Shown: positions 16,644 through 27,251 of the stretch, one piece after another | Position numbering within the stretch: the stretch's first letter is position 1 | How the letters are laid out: each line of letters opens with the position of its first letter | NCBI RefSeq assembly: GCF_001905905.1 | Contig: NZ_LIVT01000001.1 | Coordinates: 665,952-729,951 of the forward strand | Length of the DNA stretch: 64,000 nt | Origin: Streptomyces sp. CB02366 | GTDB taxonomy: Bacteria; Actinomycetota; Actinomycetes; Streptomycetales; Streptomycetaceae | Direction: 5' to 3' | Made by a program: the position numbers and the translations under genes | Notes under the pieces: model-generated | Database searches by the model: none | What the model saw: only the letters and a program-made list of their open reading frames with translations | Told to the model about the DNA's origin: nothing

Positions 16644-16768
16644 TCTGCGGGTCCGCGCGATGGCCGGGGCCGGGTATCCGGGTTCGAGGCTTCGGGTCGG
16701 GGCTCCGGGCCGGAGCTCCGGATCGAGGCTCCGGGTCGGGCGGCCCGCGACCGTCCCGCTCTCCGCCG

Positions 16769-16826
16769 GGGCCTGTCGTCGAACTGCCGCCTGCCGGGCG
16801 GCGACGGCAGGTTGACGACAGGCCCT
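16769..16826 (-). terminator. Terminator after the LysE gene
   Basis: GGGCCTGTCGTC (16769-16780) pairs perfectly with GACGACAGGCCC (16814-16825). Inner CCG/CGG and CTGCC/GGCAG pairs extend the fold. The distal arm touches the LysE stop codon, so the hairpin forms at the end of that mRNA. Confidence 0.8.
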
Positions 16827-17526
16827 ACACGCTGCTGAGCGAGAGCTTGGCGGCGAACCCGAGGAAGAGGACACCGGCCGCCGACGTGGCCCCCGCCGAC
16901 AGGCGCTTGCGGCGGCGGAAGGCGGCGGCCAGACGGGTGCCGCCGAAGATCAGCACCGACAGGTACGCGAAGCTGGCGAGCTGGAGCAGCGTGCCCAGCA
17001 GCAGGAACGACAGGGCCGGGTAGGCGTAGCCCGGGTCGACGAACTGCACGAAGAAGGAGATCAGGAAGAGGATCGCCTTCGGGTTGAACAGGCTGACCAC
17101 CAGCGCCCGGCGGTAGGGCCTCTCGACCGGGCCGGACGCCTTGGCCGACCCGGCCGCCGCAGCGGTATCGGCTGCCCCCTCCGCCTCGACGGACTCCACC
17201 AGCTCTGCCGTACGACGGTGCCTCTCGCGCCATAGCGAGACGGCCGCACGCAGCATCCCGACGGCCATCCAGGTCAGATAGCCCGCGCCCGCGTACTTGA
17301 CGATCGCGAAGAGCAGGGGCGTGGTCTGGAGCAGGGAGGCGGCGCCGAGCGCGGAGAGCGTCATCAGGACGGCGTCGCCGGTCCAGACGCCCGCGGCGGC
17401 CGTGTAGCCGGTGCGTACGCCGCGCCGGGCGGCGACGGAGAGCACGTAGAGCGAGTTCGGCCCCGGCAGGAGAACGATCAGCGCCAGACCGGCGAGGTAC
17501 GTCGGAAGATCGGTGACACCCAGCAT
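16825..17526 (-). CDS. LysE/RhtB-family amino-acid exporter
   Basis: Small inner-membrane exporter of 233 residues with about six helices. The conserved N-terminal helix and loop read YLAGLALIVLLPGPNSLYVL followed by RRGVRTGYTAAAGVWTGD, the family's GPN and G-x-x-G-D signatures. Then come ILFLISFFVQFV and LLLGTLLQLASFAYL. A central hydrophilic loop (about 110-140) is Ala/Glu-rich and longer than usual. Start ATG 17524-17526; an upstream in-frame GTG is possible. Divergent from the L,D-transpeptidase gene. The substrate is unknown; leucine, homoserine or lysine are typical. Confidence 0.9.
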   Translation of the reverse strand: MLGVTDLPTYLAGLALIVLLPGPNSLYVLSVAARRGVRTGYTAAAGVWTGDAVLMTLSALGAASLLQTTPLLFAIVKYAGAGYLTWMAVGMLRAAVSLWRERHRRTAELVESVEAEGAADTAAAAGSAKASGPVERPYRRALVVSLFNPKAILFLISFFVQFVDPGYAYPALSFLLLGTLLQLASFAYLSVLIFGGTRLAAAFRRRKRLSAGATSAAGVLFLGFAAKLSLSSV

Positions 17527-17767
17527 GGACGGAGTCTCGCATGCCCCCACCGGCCACCGCCCACGGGTTTCACCGGACGGTGGGCCTCCCTCGGCGCGAA
17601 CGGGCGGAGGGCGCTTCCCGGCAGGCCGGACCTGGCCGAGATCACCGGGGCGTGCGCCCGGGGGGCTGGACGCGCCGCGCGCGTACGGCGGAGGATTCGG
17701 GGACCGGGCCGGGCGGGAATCCGTACAGGGAGGCGCCGGACCGACGGGTGAGCCAGGGGGCGGAGCG

Positions 17768-18877
17768 ATGGCGGACACGAGCGACGGGTGGGGCGGCTGG
17801 GGAACGAGGGGGCCGGACCGCCGGGAACCGGAGACGGGTGCGGGACGCGCCCGGCCGGTGGCCGCGGTCCCCGACGGGACGGGGACGGGGCTTCCGTCCG
17901 CGACCCTGACCCCGGGCCCGGACCCGGCCCCGGACGGGACGGGGACGGGATGTCCGGCCGTGCCGCGTGCGGGGCGCGCCCGGCGTCCCCGCGCCCGTGG
18001 CCTCGCCGCCGCTTCGGTCGTCGCGGTGGCCGCCCTCGTCACCGGGTGCGAGCCGGGAGCCGCCGCCGGGGCGCAGGACGTACCATCGCCGCCCGCCCGG
18101 GCGGCCCCGCCCCCCACGGCCTCCTCCCCCGCGCCCACCGCGCCCGCGGAGCCGAGCACCGCCGCGCCGCGCCCCTCGGCGTCCACCCCGGCCCCGGCCC
18201 CGGCGACCGTCCGGCCGGCTCCGGAGCCGAGCACCGCACCGCCGCCGCGCGTGCTGATGCGGTCCGGCTCCGAGAGCGACCGCGTACGGGAACTCCAGGC
18301 CCGGCTCCGGCAGATCGGCCACTTCGGGCGCAACCCCACCGGCTACTACGGCTCCGTCACCGCCGACGCCGTACGGTCGTTCCAAGCCAAACGGGGCTTC
18401 GCGACCACCGGCAGCACCGACGAGGCGACCTGGAGGCGGCTGCTGGCGATGACCCGGCCGCCGACCGACGCCGAGCTGCGTCCGCCCACCGAGCGGCCGT
18501 TGGCCACGCCGGACAAGCGCTGCCTGGAGGGCCGGGTCCTGTGCATCAGCAAGAAGAGCCGGACCCTGGCGTGGATGATCGACGGCAGGGTCGTCTCCGC
18601 GATGGACGTGCGCTTCGGTTCGGAGTACACGCCCACCCGCGAGGGTGTGTTCGAGGTGTTCTGGAAGTCCCGGGACCATGTCTCGACGCTCTACGACACC
18701 CCGATGCCGTACGCCCTGTTCTTCAGCGGCGGGCAGGCGGTGCACTACTCCGCCGACTTCGCGGCCAACGGCTACGGCGGCGCGTCGCACGGCTGCGTCA
18801 ACGTCCGGGACGAGAAGAAGGTCGCGGCCCTGTTCGACCAGGTGAAGAACGGCGACAAGCTCGTCGTCTCCTGGTGA
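17768..18877 (+). CDS. L,D-transpeptidase lipoprotein with peptidoglycan-binding domain
   Basis: Cell-wall cross-linking enzyme that makes 3-3 links in peptidoglycan, anchored outside the membrane. From ATG 17768 it is 369 residues with a lipobox (LVTGC) at Cys94. From the in-frame GTG at 17960 the Cys would be residue 30, a normal lipoprotein signal, so the true start may be 17960. After a Pro/Ala linker comes a PG_binding_1 domain (SESDRVRELQARLRQIG to ATWRRLL) and a YkuD domain ending in the catalytic SHGCVNV, with H and C both present. Divergent from the LysE gene, and terminated by the hairpin at 18922-18960. Confidence 0.92.
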   Translation: MADTSDGWGGWGTRGPDRREPETGAGRARPVAAVPDGTGTGLPSATLTPGPDPAPDGTGTGCPAVPRAGRARRPRARGLAAASVVAVAALVTGCEPGAAAGAQDVPSPPARAAPPPTASSPAPTAPAEPSTAAPRPSASTPAPAPATVRPAPEPSTAPPPRVLMRSGSESDRVRELQARLRQIGHFGRNPTGYYGSVTADAVRSFQAKRGFATTGSTDEATWRRLLAMTRPPTDAELRPPTERPLATPDKRCLEGRVLCISKKSRTLAWMIDGRVVSAMDVRFGSEYTPTREGVFEVFWKSRDHVSTLYDTPMPYALFFSGGQAVHYSADFAANGYGGASHGCVNVRDEKKVAALFDQVKNGDKLVVSW

Positions 18878-18921
18878 TCCGGGCCGGGCGGCCGGGCCGG
18901 AGCGGCACGGTGGTGGGAGAG

Positions 18922-18960
18922 GGCGCGGGCGGGACCGGGGGAACGTGTCCCGCCCGCGCC
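18922..18960. terminator. Bidirectional terminator
   Basis: Perfect 14-bp inverted repeat GGCGCGGGCGGGAC (18922-18935) / GTCCCGCCCGCGCC (18947-18960) with an 11-nt loop. It lies between the convergent L,D-transpeptidase gene and the sigma-factor partner gene, and could serve both. Confidence 0.82.
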
Positions 18961-19100
18961 GATGCGCTGAGCCGAAGGTACGGGGGGAACCCCGGCTCGT
19001 CGCGCGGCCGATGACCAGTCGGCACTCTGTACTGCGTCCGGCGTCGAAAAAACGTCACACCTGGCCGTCCGGGCCCCCGGGCGAGGGCGTGCTCCCCGGT

Positions 19101-20276
19101 TCAGCGGGCGCGTACGGGGGCCGGGCCGCCGCTCTCGGGAAGCACCGGGGAACCGGCCCCCGCCCCCGCCTCCGGGGCCGGGGCCGGGGCCGGGGCGGAT
19201 CGGGGCACCGGGTTGAAGGAGACGGGCGGCAGGGAGCCGTCGCCGTCCGGCCCGCCCGGCCCGTCGTCATCGTCGTCGCCACCGCCGCCGTTGCCGTTGC
19301 CGCCGGAGCCGCCGTGCCCTCCGCTGCCGCCGCCTTCACCGCCGCCCCCGCCGTTTCCGCCGCCGTCCCCGTCGAGAAGGTCGTCGCAGAAACGTTCCAG
19401 GTTCTTCTCGCCCTTGGCGAGCCGGACCAGTTGGCGTCGGCTCCGGTCGTCCAGCGTGCCGTTGCGGAACGCCTTGCACGCCTTGACGGACTTCTCGTAC
19501 CAGTTCCCGGCGCCCTTACCGTCGCCACCGGGCCCGCCGGACGCGGCGGGGCGTTCGTCGTGGCGGCCACCGGTCGCCCGCTCCCGGGCGTGGTCGTCCG
19601 GGGGGTCCTGACCGCCCGGCCGGTCCTCGCCCGGCCCCGGGCCCACGTCGCCGGTGTGCGCCCCCTCGGGCTTCCGGGGGCCGCCGGATTCCCGGGTCTC
19701 GGGCGCGGAGGACGCCTCCGGCCCGCCGGGTGAGGACGGGTCCGCCGGGGACGCGGGGTCGTCGGTCGGCTCGCCGGACGCCAGGGGGCCCGGGGTCGCG
19801 GCCGCCGATACGGAGGTGGCGGGCGCGGGTGAGCCCTGGCCGCCGAAGCTGCCGGGGAGGACGCCCGTACCGGCGGCGACCGCCACCCCGCCGAGCGCGC
19901 AGCCCGCGAGCGAGGCGACCAGGCCGAAGCGGACCGGCCGGCTCCAGCGCGGACGGCGGACCGGGGCGCCGGGGGCGGGGCCGAGGTGGACGGCGGGCAG
20001 CAGACCGGGCCGGCCGGGCAGGGCGGCGCCGGCGGGACGACCGGCGAGCCGGTCCGCGCCCGTGCCGTGGCCGGCCTGCCGGAACGCGGCGAGGGCCGCT
20101 TCCTCGCCGGGGAGTTCGCCTGCCGGGGCCCGCAGCCCCTCGCGGGCCGCGCCGAGCGCTTCGGCGAGCCGGAAGGCGTCGGTGCGGGCTTCGTCGCCGA
20201 CGGGGACGACCGGTTCGCCGCGGAGCAGTTTCTCCGTCGCGTCCTTGTCAAGCCACTCGTAGTGCTCGTCGGCCAT
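19101..20276 (-). CDS. Membrane protein coupled to ECF sigma factor (putative anti-sigma factor)
   Basis: 391 residues. The cytoplasmic N-terminus (about 1-115) starts MADEHYEWLDKDATEKLLRG. There is one membrane segment (RFGLVASLAGCALGGVAVAA). Outside is a Pro/Ser/Thr/Gly-rich linker, then a short conserved-looking block (NWYEKSVKACKAFRNGTLDD to LERFCDDLLDG) with two cysteines, and a Gly/Asn/Asp low-complexity tail. The ATG overlaps the sigma-factor stop (TGATG), so the two are co-translated. The layout fits an anti-sigma factor, but I do not see the zinc-binding H-x3-C-x2-C motif, so the role rests on context. Confidence 0.72.
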   Translation of the reverse strand: MADEHYEWLDKDATEKLLRGEPVVPVGDEARTDAFRLAEALGAAREGLRAPAGELPGEEAALAAFRQAGHGTGADRLAGRPAGAALPGRPGLLPAVHLGPAPGAPVRRPRWSRPVRFGLVASLAGCALGGVAVAAGTGVLPGSFGGQGSPAPATSVSAAATPGPLASGEPTDDPASPADPSSPGGPEASSAPETRESGGPRKPEGAHTGDVGPGPGEDRPGGQDPPDDHARERATGGRHDERPAASGGPGGDGKGAGNWYEKSVKACKAFRNGTLDDRSRRQLVRLAKGEKNLERFCDDLLDGDGGGNGGGGGEGGGSGGHGGSGGNGNGGGGDDDDDGPGGPDGDGSLPPVSFNPVPRSAPAPAPAPEAGAGAGSPVLPESGGPAPVRAR

Positions 20277-21268
20277 CACATGTCCTTCTGCGTCCACGGT
20301 CGCAAATGCGTCACACCGGGAGTGATCCCGGCGGGCGCGGCCGGTCCGACCCGGCCGGGGCGCTGGGCGGGCACCGCGCCGAGCCCGGCGCCCCCGCCCG
20401 TCTCCCGGTCCGCGTCGTCGGCGCTGCGCACCGGTCCTGAGGCGCCCTCCGCGGGGCCCGCCCCGGCGTCGGACGGGCCGGCGTCGGGGGCGGCGTCGGA
20501 CCGGTCGGCCGGGGGAACCGCTCCGGCGTCGGCCCGGCCCGCCGCCCGCCCGGGCTGCTCGGCGCCGAGGAGTTCGGCCAGCCGCTTGAGGCCGCGGTGG
20601 GCGGCGGTGCGGACGGCGCCGGGCCGCTTGCCGAGGGCCTGCGCCGCGCTCTTGGCGTCCAGGCCGACGACCACCCGGAGCACGACGGCCTCGGCCTGGT
20701 CCTGGGGCAGTTGGGCGATGAGGGACATGGTGCGGTCGGTGTCCAGCGCCTCGATGGCGTCGTCGGCGGTGTCGGACTCGGCGGCGCGCGTGGTCAGCTC
20801 GGTCTCGTCGCCGCCGATGGCGGGACGGCGGCTGCGCATCCGCAGGTGGTCCAGAGAGCGGTTGCGCGCGATCCGGGCGGTCCAGCCCCGGAACCGGTCG
20901 GCGTCACCGCTGAAGCGGTCGAGGTCGCGCGCTATCTGCAACCACGCCTCGGAGGCCACGTCCTCGGCGTCCGAATCCCCGACCAGCGTCCGTATGTAGC
21001 CCAACAGCCGTGGCTGCACCGCGCGGTACACAGCACGGAAGGCGTCCTCGTCCCCGTCCTGCGCCGCGAGCACCGCGGCGGTCAGCTCCGCGTCGTCCCC
21101 CAGCACTCCCTGTACCCGCCCTGACGTCCTCACCCGCAGCTGGTCAACTGCTGCGCAACCCTGCGCGAACCAGCACGCTACGTGCTCGGCGGGTGCCGCG
21201 TCCATGACTTGTACAACCCGCAACAATTCGTCGGCCGTGCCCCCGGGTGTGACAGAAAACGCAGTCAT
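20276..21268 (-). CDS. ECF-type RNA polymerase sigma factor
   Basis: Extracytoplasmic-function sigma factor. Region 2 is AFRAVYRAVQPRLLGYIRTLV through EDVASEAWLQIARDL and RFRGWTARIARNRSLDHLR. Region 4 is LPQDQAEAVVLRVVVGLDAK and AQALGKRPGAVRTAAHRGL. About 80 residues of Ala/Pro/Asp-rich tail follow region 4, unusual for a plain ECF factor. The start is uncertain: ATG 21266-21268 has no ribosome site, and in-frame GTGs ending at 21133 and 21106 lie closer to region 2. A TTGACC motif just upstream of those GTGs could be a promoter. The downstream membrane protein overlaps by 1 nt. The regulon is unknown. Confidence 0.9.
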   Translation of the reverse strand: MTAFSVTPGGTADELLRVVQVMDAAPAEHVACWFAQGCAAVDQLRVRTSGRVQGVLGDDAELTAAVLAAQDGDEDAFRAVYRAVQPRLLGYIRTLVGDSDAEDVASEAWLQIARDLDRFSGDADRFRGWTARIARNRSLDHLRMRSRRPAIGGDETELTTRAAESDTADDAIEALDTDRTMSLIAQLPQDQAEAVVLRVVVGLDAKSAAQALGKRPGAVRTAAHRGLKRLAELLGAEQPGRAAGRADAGAVPPADRSDAAPDAGPSDAGAGPAEGASGPVRSADDADRETGGGAGLGAVPAQRPGRVGPAAPAGITPGVTHLRPWTQKDM

Positions 21269-21543
21269 GGCGCAGAGGAGAGTACGGGGTCGTGCTGCGG
21301 CCCCGTGGAAGACGGCCGGGGCCTCTCCTGTGGGGGGTGGCGGCCCCGGTCGTCGCTCCATTCCCCCCCCCGTCCGGCACGCCCGGCCACCCGCCTCCAC
21401 CGCGCGGCCCCCGGACCGGCCCTCTCTCGGGCCGCCCGCGCGGAGAGCGTGTCCGACAGCCCGCCCGGCCGCCTCCGTCGCCGAGGCGATCGTCCACGTC
21501 CGCAACGGCTCCGGCGGCGGTGACGATCGCCGCGCAGCCGCCC

Positions 21544-21606
21544 ACGGCCCCGGGCCGGGCCGGGCGGAGGGCCGGCGCCGGGGAGGGCCCGGGGCCGGCC
21601 GGGGCC
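21544..21606 (-). terminator. GC-rich terminator after kdpC
   Basis: Directly after the kdpC stop is a cluster of complementary blocks, GGCCCCGG/CCGGGGCC and GGGCCGGC/GCCGGCCC-like segments, able to fold into one or two strong hairpins. The rest of the 340-bp gap up to the sigma-factor start (21269-21543) shows nothing I can name. Confidence 0.5.
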
Positions 21607-21608
21607 GC

Positions 21609-22280
21609 TCAGCCCCGTACCGCGTTCCTGAGCGCCGTGTTCAGTTCGAGGACGTTCACCCGGGGCTCGCCCAGGAAGCCGAGCAGGCGGCCGGTGGTGT
21701 GCTCCTCGACCAGGTGCTCGACCTCCCGGACGGCGAGGCCGTTCCGGTCCGCGACCCGGTGGACCTGGAGTTCGGCGTACGCGGGTGAGATGTGAGGGTC
21801 CAGGCCGGAGCCGGAGGACGTGACGGCGTCGGGCGGGACGTCGTCCGGCCGGACCGTGTACGCGGCGGTCGAGTTGTCCTTCACCACGGCGGCCTTCGCG
21901 GCCTTCACCCATCCGATCAGCTCCTCGTCGTCGCCGGAACGGTTGGTGGCGCCCGAGAGGATCAGTTCGTACCGGGTGTTGACGCTGTTGGTCCCCAGCC
22001 CGCGGGAGGGGCGCGGCTGGAACCACCGCAGGTCCGGGGCGGGCGTCTCCTCGCCCTTCTCGGCCGGGAGGTCGTAGCGCTGGCCGATGAGGGACGAGCC
22101 GACGACCCGCCCGCTCGCGTCGGTGATCTCGGAGCCGTCGGCCCGGTCGCGGAAGAACGTCCGGGCGACGCCGGTCACGGCGAGCGGGTAGAGGACCCCG
22201 CAGACGAGGGTGAGGGCGAGCAGGGCGCGCAGGGCGGCGCCGAGTACGCGCGCGGTGCCGCTGACGGCGGTGTGGGTCAT
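21609..22280 (-). CDS. kdpC: Potassium-transporting ATPase subunit C
   Basis: KdpC subunit of the high-affinity K+ pump, 223 residues. One N-terminal membrane helix (ALRALLALTLVCGVLYPLAV) is followed by family motifs GSSLIGQRYD, WFQPRPSRG, SSGSGLDPHISPAYAELQV, VADRNGL and VNVLELNTAL. It stabilises the KdpFABC complex and helps ATP binding by KdpB. It follows kdpB by 6 nt, as last gene of the operon. Confidence 0.97.
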   Translation of the reverse strand: MTHTAVSGTARVLGAALRALLALTLVCGVLYPLAVTGVARTFFRDRADGSEITDASGRVVGSSLIGQRYDLPAEKGEETPAPDLRWFQPRPSRGLGTNSVNTRYELILSGATNRSGDDEELIGWVKAAKAAVVKDNSTAAYTVRPDDVPPDAVTSSGSGLDPHISPAYAELQVHRVADRNGLAVREVEHLVEEHTTGRLLGFLGEPRVNVLELNTALRNAVRG

Positions 22281-22286
22281 GGCGGA

Positions 22287-24403
<2,117 letters not shown>

Positions 24404-24407
<4 letters not shown>

Positions 24408-26068
24408 GAGGCGAGCCCTTCGGCGAGCGGGCCCAGCGCCAGGGCCGGGAAGTAGGTGAGTCCGGTGATGACGAGGATCGTGCCGACGAGCAGGCCCGTG
24501 TAGAGGGGCTTGTCGGTGCGCAGCGTGCCCGCGGTCTCCGGCACCGGCCGCTGCTCGGCGAACGAGCCGGCCAGGGCGAGGACGAACACCATCGGCAGGA
24601 ACCGGCCGAGGAGCATCGCGATGCCGAGGGTGGTGTTGAACCAGGGGGTGTCGGCGTTGAGCCCGGCGAAGGCGGAGCCGTTGTTGTTGGCGGCCGAGGT
24701 GTAGGCGTACAGGATCTCGGAGAAGCCGTGCGCGCCGGTGTTGGTCATCGAGTCGGCGGGGCCGGGCAGGGCCATCGCCACGGCGGTGAGGCCGAGCACC
24801 AGCGCCGGGGTGACGAGGAGGTAGCAGGCGGCGAGTTCGATCTGCCGGGCGCCGATCTTCTTGCCGAGGTATTCGGGGGTGCGGCCGACCATCAGTCCGG
24901 CGATGAACACCGCGATGACCGCCATGACGAGCATGCCGTAGAGACCGGAGCCGACGCCGCCGGGGGCGATTTCGCCCAGCTGCATGCCCAGCATCGTGAT
25001 ACCGCCGCCGAACCCGGTGTACGAGGAGTGGAAGGAATTCACCGCACCGGTGGAGGTGAGAGTGGTGGCCACGGCGAAGAGGGATGATCCGGCGATGCCG
25101 AAACGGGTCTCCTTTCCTTCCATCGCGCCGCCCGCGATCTCGAACGCGGGCCCGCGGTGGGCGAATTCGCTCCACATCATCAGCGCCGTGAAGCCGAGCC
25201 AGATGGCGGCCATCGCGCCGAGGACCGCGTATCCCTGCTTCAGCGAACCGACCATCCGGCCGAAGGTCCGCGTCAGGGCGAACGGGATCAGCAGGATGAG
25301 GAAGATCTCGAAAAGATTGGACAGCGGGTTCGGATTCTCGAAGGGGTGGGCGGAGTTGGCGTTGAAATAGCCGCCGCCGTTGGTGCCCAGCACCTTGATG
25401 GCCTCCTGGGAGGCGACCGCGCCGCCGTTCCATTCCCGCGTACCGCCGGTGAACTGTCCGACGGGGTGGATCCCGGAGAAATTCTGGATCACCCCGCAGG
25501 CGACCAGGACGATCGCTCCGGCCACCGCGAGGGGCAGCAGGATTCGTACGGTTCCGCGTACCAGGTCGGCCCAGAAGTTGCCCAGTTCACCGGTACGGGA
25601 GCGGGCGAAGCCTCGGACGAGCGCCACCGCGACGGCCATGCCGACGGCGGCGGAAAGGAAGTTCTGCACGGCCAGGCCGCCGGTCTGCAGGACGTGCCCC
25701 ATGGCCTGTTCGCCGGAGTAGGACTGCCAGTTGGTGTTGGTGACGAACGAGGCGGCGGTGTTGAACGCCTGGTCCGGGTCGATCGAGGAGAAGCCGAGCG
25801 ATCCCGGCAGCGACCCCTGCACCCGCTGCATCAGGTAGAGGAGGAGCACGCTCACCGCGGAAAGGGCGAGCACGGCGCGCAGATAGGCGGGCAGGCGCAT
25901 TTCGGCGTCGGGGTCGGCGCCGATGGCCCGGTATATCCACTTCTCCGGCCGGTAGTGCTTCTCGGAGGAGTAGACCCGGGCCATGTAGTCGCCCAGGGGG
26001 CGGTAGGAGAGGGCGAGGGCGGATATCAGGGCGGCCAGCTGGAGCAGGCCGGCGAGCTGGGAACTCAT
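24404..26068 (-). CDS. kdpA: Potassium-transporting ATPase subunit A
   Basis: K+ channel-like subunit of KdpFABC, 554 residues with about ten helices. Selectivity-filter-type repeats are visible as [45 protein letters not shown] and [14 protein letters not shown], the family's signature asparagine/glycine loops. It lies 8 nt after kdpF. High-affinity K+ uptake is normally induced by K+ limitation through KdpD/KdpE, but neither regulator gene is in this window. Confidence 0.98.
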
Positions 26069-26076
26069 GTCCGTTC

Positions 26077-26166
26077 TCAGAACCTCTCCGGGAAGAGGAG
26101 GGCCAGGACGAGGTATCCGAGCAGGGAAACGGCCACGACGAGGCCGACGACATTCTCGACGGTCAT
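26077..26166 (-). CDS. kdpF: KdpF small subunit
   Basis: 29-residue single-helix peptide ([20 protein letters not shown], then a short tail ending PERF), the stabilising lipid-like subunit of the Kdp pump. The ATG at 26164-26166 overlaps the stop of the preceding 27-codon ORF as ATGA, and kdpA starts 8 nt after its stop. Length and position match KdpF elsewhere. Confidence 0.9.
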   Translation of the reverse strand: MTVENVVGLVVAVSLLGYLVLALLFPERF

Positions 26167-26246
26167 GGCTTGGTCACTCCGCGGGCGACGAGAGCCACCG
26201 CCGCGAATATCGCGATCGTGGTGGCGACGAAGGCCGGATCGGCCAT
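26163..26246 (-). CDS. 27-residue membrane peptide upstream of kdpF
   Basis: Short [23 protein letters not shown] followed by ARGVTKP. It is one hydrophobic helix with a basic C-terminus, the same design as KdpF. AGGAG lies 6 nt before its ATG (26244-26246), and its stop overlaps the kdpF start (ATGA), so it is probably translated and coupled to kdpF. It is not a standard Kdp subunit. It could be a second small subunit or a translational leader. Confidence 0.6.
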   Translation of the reverse strand: MADPAFVATTIAIFAAVALVARGVTKP

Positions 26247-26276
26247 CGTGAACTCCTGGGGTGTGCGGGGAAGGTG

Positions 26277-26294
26277 ATCGGCCGTTCGGCCGAT
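26277..26294 (-). promoter_or_regulatory. Hairpin in the kdp leader
   Basis: ATCGGCC-GTTC-GGCCGAT is a perfect 7-bp stem with a 4-nt loop, about 31 nt before the first ATG of the operon, hence in the 5' untranslated region. It may influence translation or mRNA stability, or act as an operator; the role is not known. Confidence 0.5.
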
Positions 26295-26364
26295 AAGAGC
26301 AAACCTCCGCTCCCCGCGGGGGATGAGCCCCCTTGACGGGGTCCATACGGATACGTCCCCGCCT

Positions 26365-26403
26365 TTGACGCCGGTCTGACGGCGCTCTGACGCGGGCCTG
26401 ACG
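26365..26403 (-). promoter_or_regulatory. Four 11-bp direct repeats upstream of kdp
   Basis: On the minus strand CGTCAG occurs three times and CGTCAA once, at plus-strand positions 26398, 26387, 26376 and 26365, each exactly 11 bp apart. Eleven-bp phasing of short boxes is the mark of OmpR/PhoB-family regulators such as KdpE. The boxes end about 119 bp before the first kdp-operon ATG. A KdpE operator is a reasonable inference. Confidence 0.6.
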
Positions 26404-26551
26404 CGGATGCCGGTCCCGCCGCCCGGCGAGGCGGTGCGCCGGGCCCCGGCGCACCGCTTCTCACGGCCCCGGCCCCGACCGGGCGCCCCGGCGCCGTCCC
26501 GGCGCGCCCCGGCCCCGCCCGCCGGATTCCCCCCTGCCGGCCCCGCGGACC

Positions 26552-27142
26552 TCAGCCTCGGACGCGGGCCCGGCGGGACACCACCGCGCGCAGGACGCGG
26601 CGACCCTCGGTGGACAGGTCCAGCGCCTTGCGGAGGCCCGCGCCGCTGCCCGCCGTGCCGGACGTCTCCGCCAGAGTCTCCAGAATGCGGACCTGCCGCT
26701 CCAGCTCTCCCGCGACCAGGGGGCCCACGGCGGCCGGTTCGCCGCCGCGAGCAGCGTTGATCACGTGGTCCTCGTCCACCGGCGCGCCCCCGTCCGGGGC
26801 GTCGAACCGGCCGTGGACGCGGAGCGCGAGCAGCGAGCAGGCGTCGGCCCACTCCCGCAGCGGGGCGGCGGCGAAGTCGGAGGGGGCGGTGGCCAGTACG
26901 GCCCGTACGAGCGCGGCGGGGTCGTCGGCGCCGACGACGTCCCCGGCGGCGTCCCCCAGCTCCGCCCGCACCGCAGCGAGCCGAGTGGCCCAATTCCGAC
27001 CCCCCTCGCAGCTCGCCCAGAGCGGGCGCAGAGGCTCGGCCCCGGCCCCCGCGAGCAGCGGCAGGCACCGGTCCAGGCAGGCCACCGCACTGGCTGCGAG
27101 TGTGCGCGCGTCAGCTCGTTCGATCAGGTCCAGCAGACTCAT
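26552..27142 (-). CDS. Conserved hypothetical protein
   Basis: 196 residues, soluble, mostly helical by composition, opening MSLLDLIERADARTLAASAV. No domain I recognise; Ala/Leu/Arg-rich, four cysteines, no signal or membrane segment. It lies upstream of the kdp promoter region on the same strand, separated by 305 bp, so it is probably an independent unit. Frame and codon bias support a real gene. Function unknown. Confidence 0.7.
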   Translation of the reverse strand: MSLLDLIERADARTLAASAVACLDRCLPLLAGAGAEPLRPLWASCEGGRNWATRLAAVRAELGDAAGDVVGADDPAALVRAVLATAPSDFAAAPLREWADACSLLALRVHGRFDAPDGGAPVDEDHVINAARGGEPAAVGPLVAGELERQVRILETLAETSGTAGSGAGLRKALDLSTEGRRVLRAVVSRRARVRG

Positions 27143-27251
27143 CGACGTCTCCCTCGGTCTACCGGGTACTGCGTCGAATGGCTGAAAATCGTCACCTCGG
27201 AGCGAGCGCCGCGGCTGTCGTCCCGCCCCGGCGCCCGTCCCCGCCGGACGG

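Noticed and set aside
16825..18339. 504-codon version of the LysE gene
   Set aside because: The added N-terminus is Pro/Arg/Gly filler overlapping the divergent L,D-transpeptidase; the exporter begins at MLGVTDLPTYL.
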